A stretch of DNA of 64,000 nt from Marinibacterium sp050389775 (GTDB lineage Bacteria; Pseudomonadota; Alphaproteobacteria; Rhodobacterales; Rhodobacteraceae): the NCBI RefSeq assembly GCF_050389775.1, contig NZ_CP177144.1, positions 1,550,001 to 1,614,000 on the forward strand, given 5' to 3'. Made by a program: the position numbers and the translations under genes. Shown here piece by piece: positions 27,685-35,400 of the stretch. Below the pieces are notes generated by a model. That model did not search any database, was not told the origin of the DNA, and was given only the letters and a program-made list of their open reading frames with translations. The stretch's first letter is position 1, and each line of letters starts with the position of its first letter.

Positions 27685-27757
27685 ATGGGCGCCGGCGGGG
27701 TCGTGTCTCCTCTCCTCCCTCCTCCCGGTAAACGGCTCGCCGGCGCCCATTCTTTCC
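27685..27757 (+). ncRNA. Candidate small RNA hairpin with CCUCCUCCC loop
   Basis: ATGGGCGCCGGCG (27685-27697) pairs perfectly with CGCCGGCGCCCAT (27738-27750) over 13 bp. The 40-base loop is pyrimidine-rich and contains TCCTCCCTCCTCCC, complementary to Shine-Dalgarno sequences; TTCTTTCC follows the stem. In Rhodobacter and relatives CcsR/cuckoo-type small RNAs carry CCUCCUCCC in hairpin loops. Here only one such hairpin is seen, and no promoter is certain. It lies 127 bp upstream of the NDUFS4 homologue, so a leader-RNA role is also possible. Confidence 0.35.
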
Positions 27758-27876
27758 GCCCTTCCCGACATGTCGCCATCCCGGCGTTCACCAGCGGCGA
27801 AAAGCGCCCTTGCCCGGCTGCGGGGCTTGGCCCATATATCGGAGCACCGCAATGTCCCCGAGCAAGGAGCAAGCCC

Positions 27877-28188
27877 ATGCGCGCGCGCATCTTCCAGCCG
27901 GCCCGCACGGCCATGTCGTCGGGAATGGCCAAGACCCGGGACTGGCTTTTGGAATACGAACCGGCCTCGTCGCGCGAGATCGATCCGCTGATGGGCTGGA
28001 CGTCGTCGGACGACACCCAGCGCCAGGTGCGCCTGCGTTTCGCGACGCGCGAAGAGGCGGTGGAATATGCCCGCGAGAACGGGATCGACGCCCAGGTGAT
28101 GGAGCCGCACAAGCGCAAGCCCAACATCCGGCCGCGCGGCTACGGCGAGAACTTTGCCACCGACCGCCGGGGCGCCTGGACGCATTGA
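27877..28188 (+). CDS. NADH:ubiquinone oxidoreductase accessory subunit, NDUFS4-type
   Basis: 103-residue protein, the alphaproteobacterial form of the mitochondrial complex I 18-kDa accessory subunit. Landmarks are RIFQPARTAMSSGMAKT, WLLEYEP, GWTSSDDTQRQVRLRF and the C-terminal KRKPNIRPRGYGENF. It stabilises the N-module of complex I on the cytoplasmic side of the inner membrane. The ATG at 27877 has AAGGAG eight bases upstream. As in relatives it lies away from the nuo operon. It is the last backbone gene before the accessory island. Confidence 0.92.
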   Translation: MRARIFQPARTAMSSGMAKTRDWLLEYEPASSREIDPLMGWTSSDDTQRQVRLRFATREEAVEYARENGIDAQVMEPHKRKPNIRPRGYGENFATDRRGAWTH

Positions 28189-28266
28189 GCCTGTTGTAAA
28201 TCGGGGCAAAGTTGTCTCGAAATTGGGGCAAGGATCCCGCGAAGCCAAGCTTTAATCAAGATATAG

Positions 28267-28287
28267 GGCGCCCGCTGGGCGCCTTCT
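28267..28287 (+). terminator. Terminator of the NDUFS4 homologue
   Basis: GGCGCCC-GCT-GGGCGCC perfect stem followed by TTCTCC, 78 bp after the stop. It marks the left edge of recognisable backbone sequence. Confidence 0.6.
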
Positions 28288-28288
28288 C

Positions 28289-29411
28289 CATATGCTGATA
28301 TCGCACCCTCTCGTATCGATCGGGCCAAGTTTCGGATGACGAGACCATATGGGGCAGCCAAGGTCTGTTTCGAATGGCTGCGATGCATCCACCCTCACTT
28401 GGCTTTTTAGTCATTCCTCCAGGCAGTCGGTCCAGTGAGGCGCTTCGACCGGCCATAAGATCTCGGATGGGTCCGCTTAGACGATGCGCATGTTGGGCTT
28501 GTTGACGCCACTGAACTGAGAGGCGGATCGCTTTGGCCTGGCAGTAGTCAGAGAAAGCAGATGAATGCGCAAACGCAAGCATAAGTTTGCGTAAGGGGTG
28601 TCAGGGGCGAAACGTCTCGCCTGGTGTCCCTGGGCTGCTCTCTGAAAGATGGTGATAGAGGCGCTGGGACAGATGCTCCGGCGCCTTTCGCGTATAGAGA
28701 GGATCCGCGGTTCGTGGCTTGATGACGCGGCTCCGGTGGAGGGCGTCGCTCCGTCGCGATATGACCCTGAGCATGGCTCTGCGGCGCTCGCGATGGTGAG
28801 GCCCTGCACACAAGGCCGCATTGAAACGGTGTAAGCTCTGACGAAGACCTTTAAGCAAACGCCAGCTGTCGCTACGATCCTGAACCTATATCCGCGTCGG
28901 AGAGATTGTCAGGTGTCCGCCACAGCAACAGATGCCTACGCCGACGCCATTGCTGGCGTCTGTGGAGACGACGTTGACCTCGATCCGGTCGAGCGAAGCC
29001 TCATCCACCTCAAGCGCCGGAAGGTGATTTCCGGCCGAAGGCAGGTCACCCTTCTTGTCCGCCGCCGGCGCGAAATCAGATCTGAGTGACACCTCGCGAG
29101 GGCCTCTAAAGGTACTGGGCTCAACAGCAGATACGAATACACGAAGCGTCATCGCTCTTGGGGGCGAATGGTTTGCTTCAAGGGGGTATAGTCACCGCTC
29201 ACGTCCGGCGCTGCATGATGCTCTGCCCTGGCTCGAAGGGGGGCAAAGCTGCCATGCGGTGGTGCAGCTGGTTTCGCCCGACTTGATCGCCTTGAAGCGC
29301 GGTGAGCGTGGTACGATCGGGTATCGGCAAACTGCTGATGATGTGGTGGGCGTGGTGGATAGGAGGAACCACAACGCCAACTACAAACCTACCTGCCATT
29401 CGTGTGTGTGC
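28289..29411. other. Left part of the accessory island: decayed DNA
   Basis: Base composition and codon patterns differ from the backbone. One short frame with good codon use is a candidate RiPP precursor (28886-29152, minus). Another minus frame at 29199-29399 (MAGRFVVGVVVPP...) also has native-looking codons and may be the C-terminal remnant of a gene cut by the IS3 element at 29412. The rest shows no recognised gene. Confidence 0.4.
28886..29152 (-). CDS. Small Cys-rich ORF, candidate RiPP precursor
   Basis: Up to 88 residues, or 68 from an in-frame GTG at about 29091. The C-terminal half has consistently native codons. It reads LPALEVDEASLDRIEV, an acidic helical leader-like part with an LD motif, then STDASNGVGVGICCCGGH and LTISPTRI. 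A Ser/Thr/Gly-rich stretch with three adjacent Cys followed by Gly-Gly resembles the core of lanthipeptide or thiazole/oxazole-modified peptides. No modification enzyme, transporter or immunity gene is visible; these may have been removed by the adjacent IS3 element. It could also be a small unmodified protein. There is no clear ribosome site. Confidence 0.35.
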   Translation of the reverse strand: MTLRVFVSAVEPSTFRGPREVSLRSDFAPAADKKGDLPSAGNHLPALEVDEASLDRIEVNVVSTDASNGVGVGICCCGGHLTISPTRI

Positions 29412-29471
29412 TGGCCTGCTGCCGGTTTTGTGGGCACCGAGATAAGGTGTTCATGAAACTGGAGAATTCAC

Positions 29472-29762
29472 ATGACGAGAAGAGCATTCAGCCGCGAGTT
29501 GAAACAGGAAGCGGTGGAGCTGATAACGAAGCGTGGCGTCAGTACGGCGCAGGCTTCAAGAGATCTTGGAATACACGCGACTGTACTTCGCCGGTGGGTG
29601 CGGGCATCTGAGATAGACGGGTCGGCTGCGTTCCCCGGACACGGCAAGCTAACCCCGGAACAAGAAGAGCTCAGAAGCCTGCGGCGCGAGGTTTCGAAAC
29701 TGAAGGCGGAGCGGGACATCCTAAAAAAGGCCGCAGCCTACTTCGCCAAGGACCGGCTGTGA
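29472..29762 (+). CDS. IS3-family transposase OrfA
   Basis: 96-residue DNA-binding subunit. An N-terminal helix-turn-helix (RRAFSRELKQEAVELITKRG, then STAQASRDLGIHATVLRRWV) is followed by a leucine-zipper-like coiled coil (EELRSLRREVSKLKAERDIL) used for dimerisation with the fusion protein. A-AAA-AAG at 29723-29729 is within codons ILKKA, so a fraction of ribosomes slip into orfB. The stop at 29760-29762 overlaps the orfB start. The gene is intact. Confidence 0.93.
   Translation: MTRRAFSRELKQEAVELITKRGVSTAQASRDLGIHATVLRRWVRASEIDGSAAFPGHGKLTPEQEELRSLRREVSKLKAERDILKKAAAYFAKDRL
29723..29729 (+). other. Programmed -1 ribosomal frameshift heptamer
   Basis: A AAA AAG in the orfA frame, the standard X XXY YYZ slippery site. 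After slippage the reading frame stays open from 29729 through the orfB start into orfB, giving the OrfAB transposase. Confidence 0.8.
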
Positions 29763-30619
29763 TGTTTTGGTTTGTGGCGAAACACCGAGGGGTGTGGCCA
29801 GTCAGTTGGATGTGTGACGCGCTCGGTGTGTCACGGAGCGGCTTCCATGCCTGGCTGACGCGACCACGCAGCAACCGGTCGATCCGCGATGAAGAGCTGT
29901 CGCTGGCGATCCGCGCGAGCTTTCTGCGTTCAGACAGGACCTATGGCGCACGGCGGGTCTGGCACGATCTTCTTGAAGAGGGCTATTCCTGCGGGTTGCA
30001 TTGCTTTGAGCGACTGATGCGGCAGGCGGCCTTCAGAGCTCGTCCAAAGCGTCGGCAACCACCGAAAGACGAGGGCACGAGATCGATCAAAGCTGCCAAT
30101 GTGCTTGAACGTGAGTTCGATGCGGATGGTCCGAACCAGAAGTGGGTAGCGGACTTCACCTACATCTGGACAGTGGAAGGCTGGCTCTATGTCGCCGCCG
30201 TCATTGATCTCTTCTCGCGGCGTGTCGTCGGATGGCCAATGAGCGATCAGATGACGTCGCAGATGGTCACGGACGCCTTGATTATGGCGATCTGGCGCAG
30301 AGGTCGACCAAAGGAGCTACTGCATCATTCCGACCAGGGCAGCCAGTATACCAGCGAACCATTCCAAAGGCTGATGGACGACCACGGCATCACCTGTTCG
30401 ATCGGCCGGTCCGGAAATGTCTGGGACAATGCTGCGATGGAAAGCTTCTTCTCTTCGCTGAAGACAGAACGGATCAAACGCAAAACCTACCGAACCAGAA
30501 AGCAGGCGCGTGCAGATGTCTTCGATTACATCGAATGCTTCTACAACTCGAAGCGCCACCACTCGACCATAGGCTATCTAAGCCCTATCACATTCGAGGA
30601 GCGAGCTATGAAAGCTTAA
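29762..30619 (+). CDS. IS3-family transposase OrfB (DDE integrase domain)
   Basis: 285 residues from the ATG at 29762, which overlaps the orfA stop; in the active transposase it is made as the OrfAB frameshift product. The rve fold acids are in WVADFTYIW (D1), HHSDQGSQY (D2) and DNAAMESFF (E). The N-terminal HTH_21 region has RRVWHDLLEEGY, and the C-terminal ECFYNSKRHHSTIGYLSP is typical of the IS51/IS407-type subgroups. No disruption is seen, so the element may still move. Confidence 0.93.
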   Translation: MFWFVAKHRGVWPVSWMCDALGVSRSGFHAWLTRPRSNRSIRDEELSLAIRASFLRSDRTYGARRVWHDLLEEGYSCGLHCFERLMRQAAFRARPKRRQPPKDEGTRSIKAANVLEREFDADGPNQKWVADFTYIWTVEGWLYVAAVIDLFSRRVVGWPMSDQMTSQMVTDALIMAIWRRGRPKELLHHSDQGSQYTSEPFQRLMDDHGITCSIGRSGNVWDNAAMESFFSSLKTERIKRKTYRTRKQARADVFDYIECFYNSKRHHSTIGYLSPITFEERAMKA

Positions 30620-30649
30620 GTTGTCGTCCACGAAACCGGCAGCAGGCCA

Positions 30650-31386
30650 AGGCGAGGAGGACGGCAGCGAGGTAGTTTGTGGCGGTCTTTTCGTATTGGG
30701 TGGCGACCTTGCGGAAGTGCTTGAGCTTGTTGAAGAACCGTTCGACGAGGTTGCGCTGCCGATAAAGCGCGGCATCGACCGAGCGTTGCAGCTTGCGGTC
30801 GCGTCGCGTGGGAATGTGGGCGCGCCCGCCATGCACGGCGATCAGATCGAGAATGGCGCGGGCGTCGTAGCCGCGATCCGCGACGACATCGCCGGGAGCG
30901 GGATGCGTCGCCAGCAATTCACCGACCGCCGCCTTGTCCGAGGCCTGTCCCGGCGACAAGGTGATCGCCACCGGCAGGCCGCGATGATCGACCATGGCAT
31001 TGATCTTGGTGCTCAATCCGCCACGAGAGCGACCGATGGCGTGATCCTCGCCCCCCTTTTGCCCGAGGCTGCGTGCTGATGAGCACGGATGATCGAACTG
31101 TCGATGAATTGCATGCTGCCGGGGAATTTTCTGCAATGGTTTCAAAGGCCTGCACCCAGGCCCCGGCCTTGGCCCAGCGATTGAAGCGGTTTTAGACGAT
31201 TGTATGGGGGCCGTAGCGCTCGGGCAGATCGCGCCAGGGCGAGCCGGTTCTCAGCACCCAGAAGATGCCGTTGAGCACCCGCCGGTCATCCACCCGCGCC
31301 ACGCCGCGCGGCTTGTTGGGCAGAAGCGGCTGGATCAGCCCCCACTCGAAATCCATCAGATCGAAACGTGCCGTGATCACCTCCAT
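30650..31386 (-). pseudogene. IS5-family transposase remnant, truncated and frame-broken
   Basis: Minus-strand copy of an IS427-group transposase. The first part (MEVITARFDLMDFEWGLIQP...GPHTIV) ends at a TAA at 31192-31194 where relatives have TAC (Tyr); the following sequence still encodes NRFNRWAKAG. Further frame changes are needed near 31130 (to reach MQFIDSSIIRAHQHAA) and at the A4G6 tract near 31050, which may be the normal frameshift site. The DDE block KINAMVDHRGLPVAI and ADRGYDA are readable. The C-terminus is replaced by IS3 end sequence at 30649. It is inactive. Confidence 0.8.
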
Positions 31387-32449
31387 CGCTGAAAGTGAAA
31401 CACGTACATCAGCTCCAGGGAATCCCGTTTATGGGTTCAGAACCTAAGGGCTGTGGTCGCAGGGCGGTCAGAGTGCCGCAAAGTGTTTCGAGCGCGGCAA
31501 GGCTCAGTTTTCGGCTTGTCTTGCGGCTCCCATGGGGCCGATCCGGGGAAAAATGGAGCTGCAAGGCGCTCAATCAGCCAACCGCGGAGATCCCGGTGCA
31601 GTGCGATGGCGTCCTCAGGTGTGACAGGGGGCAATGCGACGCGGTAGCGCCTCGGGGAGGGCGTTCATGGAGGTCACGCCGGCGGCGCGCATGAAACGGC
31701 GTGCGCAATGCTTGCCGGTTTCCCGATGGCCAGAGGGGATGAGGTTGGTCCGGGCGTGGCGCAGAGATGCCGACCGCTGTGATGGCGGAGTTCGGTCTCT
31801 TGCGCGAACCTGCTCCTGTTGCCGTGCAGCAGGGCGCGCTGGGGGCGTCATCGTCTGGCCTTGTTGCATCGTTGTCGCGGTTCCCGGGGGGATGTCGTTG
31901 CGACCGGCGGGCACATTGCGGGTCACGTCGGCCAGCTCATTCGGCTGAGCCGGACCGAAGGTATCGCACAGGCAGCCCGCGACGTTTGGGGTGCCGACGG
32001 ATTTGCGAGGCAGCAGATCTGCCAAGTTACGGAAACACAGAGGGAGCCAATCTGCCAGAAAGAGAGCTTGAGGTGGAGGTCGCCTATTACTGCGACCGTT
32101 CCGCCATCGGCGGGCATTTCGACAATGTAGGGTCGGGCAACACGGCTTTCTATGGGGTCGCACGCGTTTTGACCAATCGGGAACACAGGGGGGCACCGGG
32201 CTGATGCAGGATGCGCCCGTGCGCTTTCCGCTTTCAGTCAGTCTTTTCCTGTCTCAGTGCTTGCTTTCACGTAAATTATTGATTTCTTGAATTATTTTTG
32301 CGCCTGGGCGACGGCCTCAAAGGTCTGAATTTGCTCGGCTGGGCGTGCCTGAAGATTGTCCTCTCGCAAGCTTGGCTGGGCGGGGCAGTGCCGAATGTGA
32401 CGCTGAGGCCCGAGGATTCCGGCCGTGCAATTGACAGTTGAATACCTCT
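31387..32449. other. 1.06-kb gap: IS5 end and decayed sequence
   Basis: Includes the outer end of the IS5 remnant (about 31390-31450). On the minus strand two adjacent fragments (MNALPEALPRRIA, then LPPVTPEDAIALHRDLRGW in the next frame at 31560-31640) look like one gene broken by a frameshift; I do not recognise it. An AT-rich patch at 32255-32310 is the likely promoter region of the helicase gene. Confidence 0.4.
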
Positions 32450-35400
32450 ATGCCTGAGTGCTTAGAGATCCAAGGGCCAAGTAGCGTAAGAATGTCGGTT
32501 GATACGGTTGAGGAAGAGTCGCGTGACCAGCTCGTTCTGGAGCTGTCCGTCGCGCAGAAAGTGAACTTTGCATCGTCCCAGAACGGTGTCTCGGTTCTGA
32601 AAAATGTCGTGTTGCAGAACCATTCAGATGAGCCGCTGGAGACTTTAACTCTCGAACTGACATGCCGTCCCGGTCTGATCCGCCCGAAGAGCTGGACGGT
32701 CGACCGACTGGCGCCGGGGCAACGACAAGAGCTGGGCGACCTGGAAACGCCCTTGGATACGGTGATCCTGGGCGGTCTCAACGAGGCAGAGTGGGGAGAA
32801 CTGCAGTTCGTCGTGAAACACGGCGAGACAGAGCTGTTGCAGGAGCAACGCCCGATCGAGATGCTGGCCCGAGACGAATGGGGTGGCGTCGGCGACATGG
32901 CGCATCTGCTTGCGGCCTTTGTCTCTCCCAATGACACGGTTGTCGCTGGTGTCCTCAAGGAGGCCAGTCGGCTACTGGAGGGTGCCGGGCAGAGCGGTGC
33001 CATGGATGGCTACCAGTCCCGCGACCCGTCCCGTGCATGGATGCTGGCCGGGGCGATCTGGTCGGCCGCGACCGGCATGGGGCTGACCTATGCGGTGCCT
33101 CCGGCAAGTTTCGAGTTGAACGGCCAGAAGGTGCGCGACCCCGGCCGCATCAAGTCCGAGGGTCTGGCCACCTGTCTCGACAGTGCCCTTCTGCTGGCCG
33201 GCTGCTTCGAGGCGGCTGGTCTCAACCCCGTGGCGCTCTTCTCCGAGGGGCATGCCTGGACCGGTGTTTGGCTGACGGAGCGGGATTTCGGGACCATCAG
33301 CGAGCCCGACGTGATGACGGTCCGCAAGGCCATCGATGCGCGCGAATTCGTGGTCATGGAGACCACCTTGCTGACGAAGAAACCCAGCGTCGGGTTCGAG
33401 GAGGCGGTTGATACGGCGCGCGAGCTGACATCCGAGCGCAATGAACACAGCTTTGTCATGGCAGTCGACATCCGGCGCGCCCGGGCGGCCCGGATTCGGC
33501 CGCTTGCCAGCCATCGCTCCGAGCCGGAGGCAGAGGCGGAAGACGTCGTTGCAAGTCCGGCAGCCCTGCCGCGCCCGCTGGATCTGGGCCTGTTGCCGGG
33601 TGACCTGATCGAGGATGAGGCCTCGACGCCGGCGGACCGGATCTCTCGCTGGCAGCGCAAGCTTCTGGACCTATCGCTGCGCAACCGGCTGCTGAACTTC
33701 AAGGACAGCAAGCAGACGCTGCCCTTCCTGTGCCCTGATGTCTCGGCGCTGGAGGATCAGCTGGCCGACGGCAAGAAGTTCCGCGCTCTGGCGCTCAAGA
33801 CCGAAGATCCCGTCGGCACGCGCGATCTGCTGGCGAAGGAAGAGCCCCTGCTCCTTGAAGAGGTCGCGAAGGATGCCTTCGCGAAGGGCCAGATCGCGGT
33901 CCCGCTGACCCGTAAGGACAGCGATCGTCGGCTGCTCGAGCTGCATCGCCGTGCCAAGAGCGACATGCAGGAAGGCGGAACGAACACGCTGTTCCTGGCC
34001 GCCGGCTTCCTGCGCTGGAAGAAATCCGAAGGAGATACGCGCAGCTATCGCGCGCCGCTGCTGCTGGTGCCGGTAAAGATCTCGCGCAAGTCTGCGCAAT
34101 CGGAATTCGTGATCGAGCATCACGAGGACGACGTGCGCTTCAACACCACGCTGCTGGAGTTTCTCAAGCGGGATTTCGACCTGAAGGTGCCCGAATTGGA
34201 GGGGGAGCTGCCGCGGGACGAGAGCGGTTTCGACCTGCCGCGCATCTTCGAGACCATGCGCCGCAAGGTGCGTGATGTCGCCGGTTTCGAGGTGATCGAA
34301 GAGCTGGCGCTGTCGACCTTCTCTTTCTCCAAGTTCCTGATGTGGAAGGACCTAGTGGAACGGACCGACAGCCTGCGCGAGAGCGCGCTGGTAAAGCATC
34401 TGGTGGACAACCCGACCGAGCCCTTCCTGGCCGAAGGGACGCCGGGACTGCCGGTTGCGGTCGATGTGGACCGCAGGCTGGCGCCGCGCGACCTGTTCAC
34501 GCCGCTACCCGCGGATTCCTCTCAACTTGCCGCCGTTCTGGCCGCGCAGGAGGGGCATGACTTTGTCCTGATCGGGCCGCCGGGCACGGGCAAGAGCCAG
34601 ACCATCGCCAATATCATATCGCAATGCCTCGCCATGCAGAAAACGGTTCTCTTCGTGGCCGAGAAGTCGGCGGCGCTGGACGTGGTGCAGCGGCGGCTTG
34701 CGTCGCATGGGCTGGGCGATGCAGTACTGGAGCTGCATTCCAACAAGGCCGACCGGAAATCGGTGCTGTCTCAGCTGGGTCGCAGTTGGGAGCGGGCGGC
34801 CAACGCGTCGGACGCCGACTGGATCAAGGTGACGGATGACCTGACGGTCACTCGCGAACAGCTGAACACCTATGTCAAGGCGCTGCACCAGAAGGGGACG
34901 CAAGGCTTCAGTGTTTTCCAGGCGATCGGCAAGGCTGCCGGTCAGGAACAGCCGTTCAGCCTGTCCTTCGCGAACAAGGACGCGCATGATGCGGAGAGCT
35001 ACACGCATCTGAAGGCACTGGCCGAAGCCCTTGGCCGGTGCTGGGAAATTGTTGCGGGCCGCCAGCCGTTGCCGCTGGTGCGGGCGGAGGAGTGGTCTTT
35101 CGGCTGGCAGGCGGAGCTGCTTGAGCGGAGTGCCCAGCTGAGCACGGCCACCCGCGAGCTGGCAGAGGCCGCCGAGGCGCTCGCGCGCCAGGCCGGGCTG
35201 ACCTGGACGGGCGCGGGCGAGGCGTCCGAGATCGCGCCGCTGCTGCGCCTCGCGTCGATCCCCGAGACTGGCGAGGATGTAAGCTGGTCACTGACGCGGG
35301 ATGTCGTCGAGGTGCAGACGCAATCCGAGGCTCTAACGGACCAGCTTGCCGCCTACACCGCCGCCGCCGGTCGGACCTCTGCGAGCTATCCGATGGCGCA

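Larger units (their letters stand above)
29412..30649 (+). mobile_element. IS3-family insertion sequence, apparently complete
   Basis: 1,238 bp bounded by 22-bp inverted repeats (29412-29433 and 30628-30649) that agree at 21 positions and start TGGCCTGCTGCCGG, with the TG...CA ends expected for IS3. It carries orfA and orfB with an intact -1 frameshift heptamer. No target duplication is seen: TGC precedes the left end and AGG follows the right end. The right end abuts the truncated 3' end of the IS5 transposase. Confidence 0.85.
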
